A DNA stretch of 64,000 nt from a virus. Positions 30,176 through 38,327 of the stretch are shown piece after piece. The notes under the pieces were generated by a model. That model made no database searches and was not told where the DNA came from. It saw nothing but the letters and a program-made list of their open reading frames with translations. The position numbers and the translations under genes are program-made. Where the stretch lies: positions 1 through 64,000 of the IMG/VR virus record IMGVR_UViG_3300029787_004704; one strand, given 5' to 3'. Position 1 is the stretch's first letter; each line of letters starts with the position of its first letter.

Positions 30176-30983
30176 CTTTTACAAATCGATCAAGATTTTT
30201 TAGTTTTGCAACTAAATCATGAAAGTCTCCCAGATGTAATGCATTCGGACCATCTGAAGGTGCATTGTTTGGATCATCGTGTACTTCTAAAAATACTCCA
30301 GCAATAGATTGAGCCACAGCACTCATACACAAAGGTTCAACCATAGTTCTGTCACCGCCTGATGATTGTCCTTGCCCACCAGGATGTTGAACAGAATGGG
30401 TTGCATCAAATATGATTGGAGTATCATTTCTTTTATGGTGTTCAAAGCCACGCATGTCCACAATTAAGTTTCCGTATCCAAAAGATGTGCCTCTTTCAAT
30501 AATCACACTTTGGGTGTTGCCTGCCTCAACAACTTTCCTACAAATATTATTTGTGTCTGTATAAGAAAGAAATTGTCCTTTTTTCACTGTAACAATTTTT
30601 CCTGTGTTTGCGGCCGCAACAATCAAATCTGTTTGCCTACACAAGAAAGCAGGAATTTGTAATACATCTACAACTTCAGCAACAGGTTGTGCTTGATCTG
30701 GCAAATGAATATCTGTTGTCACTGAGACGTCTAATTCTTTTTTTATTGTTTGTAATATTCTTAATCCTTCATCCATGCCTATTCCACGTTTACCACTCAT
30801 TGATGATCTGTTGGCTTTGTCGAAACTTGCTTTGAACAACAATGGCACAGACAGTTTGTCGCAGGCTTCTTTTACATGTTCAGCAATCATGATAGCATGA
30901 TCACGTGATTCAATTTGGCACGGACCTGATATAATCATCAGTGGTGTGTCGTTGTAAAAATTTTCGTAATTAATTGCGGCCAT
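30153..30983 (-). CDS. kdsA: 3-deoxy-8-phosphooctulonate synthase (KdsA)
   Basis: 276 aa, normal length. Family motifs are in place: IISGPCQIES, FKASFDKANRSS, TTDIHLPDQ, IPAFLCRQTDL, VKKGQFLS, DATHSVQHPGG and LEVHDDPNNAPSDG. It condenses arabinose-5-phosphate with phosphoenolpyruvate to Kdo-8-phosphate, the first committed step of Kdo for lipopolysaccharide or capsule. With the nucleotide-sugar dehydrogenase, epimerases and transferases nearby, it implies active change of surface glycans. KdsB/KdsC functions would come from the host. Confidence 0.93.
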   Translation of the reverse strand: MAAINYENFYNDTPLMIISGPCQIESRDHAIMIAEHVKEACDKLSVPLLFKASFDKANRSSMSGKRGIGMDEGLRILQTIKKELDVSVTTDIHLPDQAQPVAEVVDVLQIPAFLCRQTDLIVAAANTGKIVTVKKGQFLSYTDTNNICRKVVEAGNTQSVIIERGTSFGYGNLIVDMRGFEHHKRNDTPIIFDATHSVQHPGGQGQSSGGDRTMVEPLCMSAVAQSIAGVFLEVHDDPNNAPSDGPNALHLGDFHDLVAKLKNLDRFVKDDSILSN

Positions 30984-31488
30984 TCCAAAATAATTTGTTC
31001 AAGTGTACAGAGTCATTGTTTCTGTTGATGTCTTTGATAAAGTAAGCACACTGTGGTTCTGGTTCTAAGTCTAATGGCACAGCAATCATTTGATTGTTTC
31101 TAACTCTAGGAAAGAACCATTCTACTTCGTTGTAAATGTTTGTGATTTGCACATCATGATATTTTGGTAATAGTCCATTGATGGGATTGAAACAAAATGC
31201 TTGAAATGATCGGTCGTTCAATGATGTCAGTGGCACAATTTCTAGTTCACCCACTTCAGAGTCACCTAACAGTATGTGCCAGTCTAACGGCATCTGTATG
31301 AGACTGTTTGCAATTTTTAATGTGACTGATGGTGAAGAAAATGATTCTAAATAAATCAAAGGCATAAAGAAAAAATCTGGTTCGTTAGGATCTGAATTAT
31401 CCAACACAGAAAATCTTAAATCCTCATCTACTTGATCTGGAATCTTATTGAGTACAAAGCATTCATTGTCTACTGTTAGTATTTGCAT
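30970..31488 (-). CDS. Conserved hypothetical protein (172 aa)
   Basis: 172 aa, mostly beta-like, with several aromatic clusters (DFFFMPLIYLESF, VEWFFPRVRNN). It overlaps KdsA by 14 nt and follows UvsW by 18 nt. I do not recognise it and see no enzymatic motif. Confidence 0.5.
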   Translation of the reverse strand: MQILTVDNECFVLNKIPDQVDEDLRFSVLDNSDPNEPDFFFMPLIYLESFSSPSVTLKIANSLIQMPLDWHILLGDSEVGELEIVPLTSLNDRSFQAFCFNPINGLLPKYHDVQITNIYNEVEWFFPRVRNNQMIAVPLDLEPEPQCAYFIKDINRNNDSVHLNKLFWNGRN

Positions 31489-31506
31489 ATATTACTATTA
31501 TATGCT

Positions 31507-32964
31507 TTATGGTTGTTGGTAGTCAACCTTTGTGATATTAAATGGATATTGTGCTTCGCGATAAAACTTTTTGCGTTCTGTCAAATGTCTTTTAGAAAAT
31601 TTTGCTGTTGAACAAATATCCCAAACTTGTACAAAGTCTTTGTCTTTGGCTTTACGTATTCCTCTACCAATTGATTGTATAACTCTCACAAAAGATTTAC
31701 CTGGCTCTAGCAATACAAGATTGAATATACGTGGCAAATTTATTCCTACAGATGCAACACCATAAGTGGCAATTATAACTTTGCCTTCACTTTCTTTTAC
31801 TTCATCATATGTTTCTTTTCGGTCATCGGCCTTGGTTGCACCACTTACAAATGTTGAGTCTGGGATTGCTTCTTGCAATAATTCGCCAGTCTTTATGCGG
31901 TCAATCAAAACAAGTGTGTTGCCACTTTTTGCCATTTGTTCTACAAGTTTGCCTATATAATCTATCCTGTGTTGTTTAGTAACAAGATGTGTTTGTTCTT
32001 CCCTGTAATTTTTATATTCAACAAAGTCTACCATTTGCATAATTTCAATATTTAGATTTGCTAGTAGACCTTTGTCTTGTAATTCTTTTGCACTTACTTT
32101 GTTAATCACATCACCTAGTGATACGTGCAAAGATTTAAATTCATAATCTTTTTTTGGTATAGTGCCAGTAAGTCCCCAACGTATAGGAACAAATCCAAAC
32201 ACGTTGCTCAGCAGTCTTCTCAAAACATCGGCTTTGGCCATGTGTACTTCATCTACTATCACACACACTAAGTCACGTTTAAATTCTTCAATTAAATTGT
32301 CTTCAGCATTTAATCTTTTCTTTTCTAGTATGTTAAGTGATTGCCACGTAGCAATAGTGTGTGTATGTCCAACTTGTTTTCGATCGCCAAAGTATACGCC
32401 AACGTCAAGTCCCATGTTAATATAATCTTCTTCAGTTTGTGTAACCAAAGATTTGTTTGGCACAATAATGATGCTTCTACCATATGGCTCAATCAGTTTA
32501 CTCAGAGCCGCAGTAATAATAGTTTTACCTGCCGCAGTTGCAACCTCCTGTAAACATTGTGGATTGTTTACAAAGTTGTTAATCACTTCAACTTGATGAT
32601 CTCGTAATTCTATAGGTTCACCTGCGTTGTTGTGGCCAGTTGGCCACTTAACATGTTTGAATGTGTCAGTATTCACGGGGTCGAACTTGAGATCATAATG
32701 TTGACGTTCATCTTGTAGATCAAATGTGTAATTCATTTGTTCTAGTATAGGCATTATGTCATTCAATAAATTTACATATGTTAGTCCGCCCTGTGTAAAA
32801 AATGACACAGTGCCATCCCATCTGCCTAGTCTGACAGCCGGCATATACCTTGCTCCAGGTATCTCATATTTGAATGTGTTGGTAAGTTTACGTCTAGTGA
32901 CTAGATCTAGTCCCTCTAGTTTAACATTTACTTCATCTTTTATGACTATATTACAGTGAGGCAT
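31507..32964 (-). CDS. uvsW: UvsW-type RNA/DNA helicase
   Basis: 485 aa. An N-terminal ~110-residue substrate-binding domain (GLDLVTRRKL, MPAVRLGRWDG) precedes superfamily 2 motifs: ELRDHQ (Q-like), ATAAGKT (142-148), VDEVH (238-241), WGLTGTIP, and SIGRGIRKAKDKD (motif VI). UvsW remodels R-loops and branched DNA and, in T4, ends origin-dependent replication so that recombination-dependent replication takes over. A 158-nt structured leader without genes lies directly upstream. Confidence 0.95.
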   Translation of the reverse strand: MPHCNIVIKDEVNVKLEGLDLVTRRKLTNTFKYEIPGARYMPAVRLGRWDGTVSFFTQGGLTYVNLLNDIMPILEQMNYTFDLQDERQHYDLKFDPVNTDTFKHVKWPTGHNNAGEPIELRDHQVEVINNFVNNPQCLQEVATAAGKTIITAALSKLIEPYGRSIIIVPNKSLVTQTEEDYINMGLDVGVYFGDRKQVGHTHTIATWQSLNILEKKRLNAEDNLIEEFKRDLVCVIVDEVHMAKADVLRRLLSNVFGFVPIRWGLTGTIPKKDYEFKSLHVSLGDVINKVSAKELQDKGLLANLNIEIMQMVDFVEYKNYREEQTHLVTKQHRIDYIGKLVEQMAKSGNTLVLIDRIKTGELLQEAIPDSTFVSGATKADDRKETYDEVKESEGKVIIATYGVASVGINLPRIFNLVLLEPGKSFVRVIQSIGRGIRKAKDKDFVQVWDICSTAKFSKRHLTERKKFYREAQYPFNITKVDYQQP

Positions 32965-33023
32965 CCGTTTATTATAATTGGAAACCTGTGTTCAGTCAAC
33001 GATAGTTGCTTAAATGTTTTCGT

Positions 33024-33120
33024 ACCAGTGACTCGCGAACATTGGTCCAAAACCGTGTTTGCCATTCGGTCTTTGCGGTCAGGACCATCTGTTCTGCGTT
33101 TGATATCCGTAGGTCGGATA
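33024..33120. other. Structured gene-free region upstream of uvsW
   Basis: Several stems can be drawn by eye: 33024-33030 with 33040-33046 (7 bp, one wobble); TGGTCC 33043-33048 with GGACCA 33082-33087; ACCG 33052-33055 with CGGT 33067-33070 inside it; and TATCCG/CGGATA at 33104-33120 with a 5-nt loop. The first two share bases, so they are alternatives. It lies after the stop of 33123-33458 and before the start of uvsW. It may be a leader, processing site or weak terminator. G+C is higher than the neighbours. Confidence 0.4.
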
Positions 33121-33122
33121 AT

Positions 33123-33458
33123 TTAAACTGCGATAGCAATTTCTTCATTCACTTGCTCTTGAGCAACTACTTCTGCTTGTGCTTGTACATCAGCAGTGAT
33201 TTGGTTAGTAGTCTTTGTTGCAATACCTGTGAATCTTGTCACAGTGCCGTCTACTAATACTTTGAATGAACCAGCAGTTTTCCAAGTTACTGAAGCATCT
33301 TCGTCTGTATGCATTTTCTTTACTACACCGTTGATTGTGCCTTCAGCAGTTGTTTTTCCTGTAATGAATTTAAATGAACCTGAACGACCGTTATAAGTTG
33401 TTCCTTCGGTACATATAGTTTCTTGTATTTTATCTAATACTAATTGTGCGTTTGTCAT
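33123..33458 (-). CDS. Conserved hypothetical beta protein (111 aa)
   Basis: 111 aa. Beta strands with GRSGSFKFITGKTTAEGTINGVV and ASVTWKTAGSFKVLVDGTVTRF, then an Ala/Gln/Glu-rich helix at the C-terminus. Could be a small oligomeric or structural protein. No motif recognised. Ends at the structured region before uvsW. Confidence 0.5.
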   Translation of the reverse strand: MTNAQLVLDKIQETICTEGTTYNGRSGSFKFITGKTTAEGTINGVVKKMHTDEDASVTWKTAGSFKVLVDGTVTRFTGIATKTTNQITADVQAQAEVVAQEQVNEEIAIAV

Positions 33459-33542
33459 TTGTTGTTACCTTTATAGTTGGTTATTAATAATACTATTATA
33501 TGGTATTTTTCCAAATGCGTCAACCAGTTGTAAGTGCTTGAT

Positions 33543-34088
33543 TTAATTAAGAAAATCCATACCCACATACAAAGATAATCTGTTGTGAGCAGATGAATTA
33601 GGTTTTACTCCGTGCAATTGAGACTTATTATTTTGCATCAAATACCCTGTGTTAAAGTTGTAGTCAAAATTATATCTTTCAGATCCGTCCATTTGATAAA
33701 ATGTTGTACCGGATTGTCCTTGGTTTTGGCCAAGATATATTTGAAGAGCAACATCTGGTCTAGGATTCTCATCACCATCGATGTGTTCTTTCATATGGAA
33801 GCCAGGCTGGTCATACCATATACGTGGAACATGTAATAATGTGTCACGTTCGAAAAACTTAGTGAAGTATGTTTCGATATATGCTCCATTTAGATATTCA
33901 GCCATTCTATAGAACGAATGCGAAGAAGGACAAGTATTTGCATCTATTACTCCACGTGGAAAATTTTCTTGTTGTCCTTGCACTTGCCAATCAATGTTAT
34001 CAATTGATAGATCAAGTAATAATTCTTGTGTGAACATTTCTTCGACTAAGAATAAATCTCCAGCAGAATCAACGGCTGTAATTTTCAT
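33543..34088 (-). CDS. 2OG-Fe(II) oxygenase
   Basis: 181 aa from the ATG at 34088, chosen because it begins the domain and avoids a long overlap with the metallopeptidase gene. MKEHIDG carries the HxD pair, VALQIYLGQ follows, and SQLHGVKPNSSAHNRLSLYVGM supplies the third His and the 2-oxoglutarate Arg. Third oxygenase of this type in the window; substrate unknown. Confidence 0.7.
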   Translation of the reverse strand: MKITAVDSAGDLFLVEEMFTQELLLDLSIDNIDWQVQGQQENFPRGVIDANTCPSSHSFYRMAEYLNGAYIETYFTKFFERDTLLHVPRIWYDQPGFHMKEHIDGDENPRPDVALQIYLGQNQGQSGTTFYQMDGSERYNFDYNFNTGYLMQNNKSQLHGVKPNSSAHNRLSLYVGMDFLN

Positions 34089-34089
34089 T

Positions 34090-34452
34090 TTATTTTTTTG
34101 ATTTGGTGGGTTTTCCAATATTTGTTTTAAGGAAGTCTAAAAACCACGGATTGTCTTTGAACACTCCGATTAACCAATTGGAAATAGAGTTGGTTGTTTG
34201 TTCTTCTGCCTCGTCATCCTTAAGGGGTCCACCTGGTTGATTTAAAGATGAATGATACACAATGGCATGCATAACTTCGTGTAACAAAGTATTAGCAAGA
34301 TCATCACCTGCAATTTCTTCTTGCAGTTCTATCTTGTTTTCTCTATTCAAATATTGACCGTAACAATCTGTGTTGTCTTTTTTGAATGAGGCTTTAACAT
34401 ATTCTATATTGATGTCTTTCCAGCCTACTTTTATGTTTGTTGGTTTGCTCAT
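34090..34452 (-). CDS. HExxH metallopeptidase-like protein
   Basis: 120 aa. HEVMH at residues 58-62 within LLHEVMHAIVYHS gives the zinc site, and Glu residues in DDEAEEQTTNSISNW about 20 residues on could be the third ligand. Resembles small SprT/IrrE-like peptidases seen in phages. TTAAATAC lies 9 nt upstream of the ATG. Confidence 0.65.
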   Translation of the reverse strand: MSKPTNIKVGWKDINIEYVKASFKKDNTDCYGQYLNRENKIELQEEIAGDDLANTLLHEVMHAIVYHSSLNQPGGPLKDDEAEEQTTNSISNWLIGVFKDNPWFLDFLKTNIGKPTKSKK

Positions 34453-34461
34453 ATTATATGT

Positions 34462-34469
34462 GTATTTAA
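34462..34469 (-). promoter_or_regulatory. Late-type promoter TTAAATAC
   Basis: TTAAATAC on the minus strand, 9 nt before the metallopeptidase start. Confidence 0.5.
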
Positions 34470-34505
34470 TTAATTGTAACTTATTGCCCTCACATTGTCA
34501 AGACA

Positions 34506-35486
34506 CTAATCTTCACGGTGTAATGGTAGTGTAATACAGGTCAACCCAGATCCAAAGAAATGACTATGCTCAAAATTTACAAATTCTATATCAAAATTGT
34601 GCTGTTCTAAATTTTTAATGAAGTTTTTTTGTAGTTTTTTTGATGTGTCTGTCATTAAAATTGTAGACTGATCTATGCTTAAACTATTCACTGCTAATAC
34701 AGAATTTTCTTGATCGTCGTCTTGCAATCTACTGTCTATAAATTCTGTTGGTTGTGTAACATGATCAACCTGAACGAATGTCCAATTGGTAAAATAATCA
34801 GGAAAATCTTCTTTGGCATGAAACGTTGCAATTACTCCAGGCCGTAATATATTGAAATGACAGTCAAGGTGGCCTGCAAATTTTGTAGGATTCATTTCGA
34901 TAAATTTTTTATCTGGTAAAATATTTTTCATCCATTCATAACCTAAGTCGTTACTGGCTCCTACCATACTTACAAAAACATGATCATCATGAATGTACAA
35001 ACAAGGACCATCGATGATAGGATCTAAATTTGGTATATCTTGATCCATAAGATCTATTTCATTCACATCATGCAAAGGCATAGGCATAGTCAGCCAACTG
35101 TTGCCTTCTGCTAGTGCAGAACGCATAACATCTCTCCAGTACATGCCAGTAAAAGAAGCTTCCTTGGTCCAACTTGCTGTTTCTATAATTGTGTTGTTTA
35201 CAACAAAAAAATTGTCTGCAGGATTTAGAGGAATTCGATGTCCTATGGTATCAAAATATGGTGTCACAAGTTTTTTATCACAGTTTAAACTTTTTGGACG
35301 AAATATTTTTACACCTAAAGTTTCTAATTTATTTTGAATTTTATTAAGATCAACTTCTGCACGTTCAAGCATTACTTGTAGTTTTGTTTTTTTATATTCG
35401 TCCATTTGAGATAAGACACTGAAATCAACATTGCCTAACATACAACTTTTAAGTTTTTCGTAATGATTATGTATTTTAATTTTCAT
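34506..35486 (-). CDS. Amidinotransferase-family protein (AGAT/guanidino-modifying)
   Basis: 326 aa. The pentein fold of glycine/inosamine amidinotransferases is suggested by NPADNFFVVNN, AGHLDCHFNILRPG (catalytic His) and the C-terminal FGSGLTCITLPLHR with the nucleophile Cys near residue 317. The family moves an amidino group from arginine or hydrolyses guanidines. Phage use is unclear: it could decorate a sugar or make a small guanidino compound. The gene heads the leftward sugar-gene run but overlaps the next upstream gene by 11 nt. Confidence 0.75.
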   Translation of the reverse strand: MKIKIHNHYEKLKSCMLGNVDFSVLSQMDEYKKTKLQVMLERAEVDLNKIQNKLETLGVKIFRPKSLNCDKKLVTPYFDTIGHRIPLNPADNFFVVNNTIIETASWTKEASFTGMYWRDVMRSALAEGNSWLTMPMPLHDVNEIDLMDQDIPNLDPIIDGPCLYIHDDHVFVSMVGASNDLGYEWMKNILPDKKFIEMNPTKFAGHLDCHFNILRPGVIATFHAKEDFPDYFTNWTFVQVDHVTQPTEFIDSRLQDDDQENSVLAVNSLSIDQSTILMTDTSKKLQKNFIKNLEQHNFDIEFVNFEHSHFFGSGLTCITLPLHRED

Positions 35487-36030
35487 TTTTAGACCATTGA
35501 TATTTTATTTTGTCTTTGTCTTCAAATATGAAGGGAGTCTTAAGCCAAGCAATTCTTTCTTGTTCTGCTTCTTGACACAAATATTGTTTAGATTTGTCAG
35601 CACCACTAAAATATTCATATATGATCTGACCAAACCAGCCAAAGTGTGCATTGTTGTTCACGTGTATAACTTCTTGGTATTTTGTTTGTTCTGTTTGTGA
35701 TAAAGTTTGCCACCAATCTTGATTTATTTTTGGATCATAATAATTGTGCAATATATCTAGTTTGTATCCTTGTACTTCTATGCTGTTTATTTTTAGATAT
35801 CTGTGTTCACTTTCTTTGCCTCCATTATAATCTATACAAATAACATTCTTGCCACCATCAGGTACAGCATGTTCAAAACGCACCACTTCATTTGTTTTGT
35901 CTCCCGGTGAATATTCTTTTTGATGTACTGTGGTGTTGTTGAATTTTATAGTAATGGATGTGGGAGAAACATCATGGAAAATATCAAAATCAATTTTGTG
36001 ATTGTATATTAATTGGAAATTGCTGTGCAT
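35476..36030 (-). CDS. Hypothetical protein with carbohydrate-binding-like N-terminus
   Basis: 184 aa. Residues 20-90 have the strand order of a xylan-binding-type jelly roll: TSITIKFNNTTVHQKEY, RFEHAVPDGGKNVICIDYNG, HRYLKINSIEVQGYKLDIL. The rest is helical and charged (QDWWQTLSQTEQTKYQE). No enzyme motif. The likeness is by pattern only, so treat it as a guess. Overlaps the downstream and upstream genes at both ends. Confidence 0.4.
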   Translation of the reverse strand: MHSNFQLIYNHKIDFDIFHDVSPTSITIKFNNTTVHQKEYSPGDKTNEVVRFEHAVPDGGKNVICIDYNGGKESEHRYLKINSIEVQGYKLDILHNYYDPKINQDWWQTLSQTEQTKYQEVIHVNNNAHFGWFGQIIYEYFSGADKSKQYLCQEAEQERIAWLKTPFIFEDKDKIKYQWSKNEN

Positions 36031-36689
36031 TTGTTGTTAAGTTGTTCATAAGTCATCGTAGAAACATTGTCTAAATTTAAGATGTCACTAGGAATATTAC
36101 CTTCTACAAAAGTCCATTGTGTGTTTGGATTATCTTTGATAAATTTTGTAATTTGTCTACCCCATACTGTTTGGTGCACTATTGTTTCCGCACTGTCATA
36201 AGCATTGGTTCCAGTATACACATTTAAATTTGGACCATCTTCTGCACAATCAAAACCTAAACAGATCAAATTTGTATGTCCATCATGTATTGCAATATGC
36301 ATGGCGGTGGTGCCTGCTCCCATATGTGGATTCTCAGGTATCAAATGGCTACTACCTCCCAGTCTAGTCATATTGAAATGGTTGGTGTATACAATATTTT
36401 TTTCTAAGTATTCTGAATCTTTTATTTCTGTATACATTCTTCGGTCGACAACAATTAAAAAATCAGGTTCATAATCTCTGTGCAAAGCATTACAACCATA
36501 AGAGTCTTGCGGTAATTTGTATAGGTCAAATCCAATTCTTGATGGGCCGTTGCCTATGATGTAAGCATCTTTACCTGCAGGATCGTTGTTTACAGTTCGT
36601 GGCATGTATACACGCTCTTCAGTTTTCTTCCCACCCTTGATTATGATTTTGGCGATTATCTCTTCACCTTTGTATTCACTAAGTGCCAT
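36009..36689 (-). CDS. DUF115/MptE-like glycosyltransferase-type protein
   Basis: 226 aa. A nucleotide-binding-like turn DAYIIGNGPSRIGFDL is followed by SYGCNALHRDYEPDFLIVVD and the motif GAGTTAMHIAIHDGHTNLICLGFD. This layout is shared by DUF115-type motility accessory/sialyltransferase-like proteins and by the gene at 53311 in this window. It would handle a nucleotide-activated sugar. Start overlaps the peroxiredoxin stop as TAATG. Confidence 0.6.
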   Translation of the reverse strand: MALSEYKGEEIIAKIIIKGGKKTEERVYMPRTVNNDPAGKDAYIIGNGPSRIGFDLYKLPQDSYGCNALHRDYEPDFLIVVDRRMYTEIKDSEYLEKNIVYTNHFNMTRLGGSSHLIPENPHMGAGTTAMHIAIHDGHTNLICLGFDCAEDGPNLNVYTGTNAYDSAETIVHQTVWGRQITKFIKDNPNTQWTFVEGNIPSDILNLDNVSTMTYEQLNNKCTAISN

Positions 36690-37183
36690 TATAAATTTTT
36701 TAAAATATTTTCCGCTGTTGATTGGTCTATGTCTTTTTCGTCCACAAACATTGTTGTTACTTGGCCATCTTCAATTATTGCCGCAAAACGTTTACAACGA
36801 TTTCCCAGTACACCCATGTCTGTTGCTAATCCCATTTGTTCAGCAACTTCGCCAAATGGATCAGCGGCCATTGTTATCTCTGAGCCTTCATGATTCATAT
36901 AATCATCAAATGCAATCATCACATATGGATCATTCATACTCATACAGATAACTTCCTGTATTCCTTTTTTGTACAATGCTCTTTCATGCTTGATAAAACC
37001 AGGCATATGTTTTTCTGTACAACCTGGTGTAAATGCTCCGGGAATTCCAACCAGCACAACTTTGCGATCACCTATGTATTGATCTAGGTTGTGACCTTCA
37101 AATGGAGGGCCTTCTTCGTCGTGTGTTGGTATGAATACTTCTCCTGTTGGCATACCATAACTGTGAAATTCAAATAATGACAT
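36689..37183 (-). CDS. Second peroxiredoxin (Prx5-like)
   Basis: 164 aa. Peroxidatic Cys55 in IPGAFTPGCTEKHMPGF. Only limited likeness to the Prx at 2946, so this is a distinct gene rather than a recent copy. It lies inside the glycan cluster between a DUF115-like gene and a hypothetical. Would detoxify peroxides. Confidence 0.88.
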   Translation of the reverse strand: MSLFEFHSYGMPTGEVFIPTHDEEGPPFEGHNLDQYIGDRKVVLVGIPGAFTPGCTEKHMPGFIKHERALYKKGIQEVICMSMNDPYVMIAFDDYMNHEGSEITMAADPFGEVAEQMGLATDMGVLGNRCKRFAAIIEDGQVTTMFVDEKDIDQSTAENILKNL

Positions 37184-37191
37184 ATACTAAT

Positions 37192-37647
37192 TTATCCTTT
37201 CTGTCTTAACCTGATGTATCTTTTCTTGGTAACAGATTCCCACTTACCAGCTCTGGTTAATTGTTCTTTGATTATTTTTGGCACTACTTTGCCTACATCT
37301 TTGATGTGTGCATTGCCTTTGAAATTGTCCCTTACATATTTCATCAATGTATTTTTTGTGTATGTGCTATTGTTTGTTATGACTTCGTCCATTATCTTTT
37401 TTACTTGCGACAAAGTTTCATACTTGTCTCCTTTACCGTCATTCTTTCTTGCTCTAGCAAATCCTATCCAAGATGGTCTGCCTTCTTGTTCTGCTTTTAG
37501 TTGACTGATTAACAAACGTTTCACAAATAATTTTCCATCTTTGACTGCTTGTTCGTGCGTAGGAATGTCTCTATAATTGTTCCATTCTTCTGTTGTAAAT
37601 TCTGTGTCAGGTTCATCAACCCTTATATAGATATCATCTTCACTCAT
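37192..37647 (-). CDS. Hypothetical basic protein (151 aa)
   Basis: 151 aa. Acidic N-terminus, then a helical part with KRLLISQLKAEQEGRPSW and a basic C-terminal end (SVTKKRYIRLRQKG). Could be a DNA-binding or winged-helix protein, but no motif is certain. Overlaps the next gene by 4 nt. Confidence 0.5.
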   Translation of the reverse strand: MSEDDIYIRVDEPDTEFTTEEWNNYRDIPTHEQAVKDGKLFVKRLLISQLKAEQEGRPSWIGFARARKNDGKGDKYETLSQVKKIMDEVITNNSTYTKNTLMKYVRDNFKGNAHIKDVGKVVPKIIKEQLTRAGKWESVTKKRYIRLRQKG

Positions 37648-38327
37648 TGCCAGTGCTCCATTATTGTTGGATCATGTTTTATATCCCCAGGATCTGGTTT
37701 GCCGTGAAACACAGCTACACAACAGTCTTTAGGAATTGGTGCATTCCGTATTTTGTCGTTTGAACGCCTTTGATCTTCTTTCATTAATCCGATTTCCCAT
37801 TTGTAACTCATAATCCAATCATGTGGCCACATACAAGAGTGCGGACGTTCTGCTGTAACATAGTTTTGATCTCCTTGGAATGAACTTTGTATTTTTGATG
37901 GATTATCTTTGAACTTGGCCCACATGTCATCTTCATTGCCTGCAAAAAATTTCATCACAGATGAATTACGCACTTGGTAATCTTTGATTCTGCATCTGTT
38001 GAAGTCTTGTATGATTACAAATGCATCACCTTCAAACTCCCACAAGTGATCAATATTCTTTAGTATAACAACATCTAAGTCCATGAAAATTACTGTTCCT
38101 TCTAACCCAATGTCATTTCTGAACATATGCACTTTGTTCCACCAGGACTTGTATAACGGTGCAACAACAATTTGTTTGATCTCGGGATTGAACCCTGATT
38201 TGTTTGAATCTGTAATCACATGGAATCGCACATCAGTTGAATTTCTTTGAACCATATTGTACAGTGTGTTTACATAACTTGGTGGATACTTGTCACCTGT
38301 GCATACACAAACAAAACTTTTTATCAT
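37644..38327 (-). CDS. Putative glycosyltransferase (GT-A fold)
   Basis: About 227 aa. FVCVCTGDKYPPSYV begins a nucleotide-sugar fold, and VIFMDLDVVIL carries a DxD motif that binds the metal and sugar nucleotide. The C-terminal AVFHGKPDPGDI is typical of GT8-like or related enzymes. Start at 38327 is ATGA-coupled to the gene upstream. Acceptor unknown. Confidence 0.7.
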   Translation of the reverse strand: MIKSFVCVCTGDKYPPSYVNTLYNMVQRNSTDVRFHVITDSNKSGFNPEIKQIVVAPLYKSWWNKVHMFRNDIGLEGTVIFMDLDVVILKNIDHLWEFEGDAFVIIQDFNRCRIKDYQVRNSSVMKFFAGNEDDMWAKFKDNPSKIQSSFQGDQNYVTAERPHSCMWPHDWIMSYKWEIGLMKEDQRRSNDKIRNAPIPKDCCVAVFHGKPDPGDIKHDPTIMEHWQ

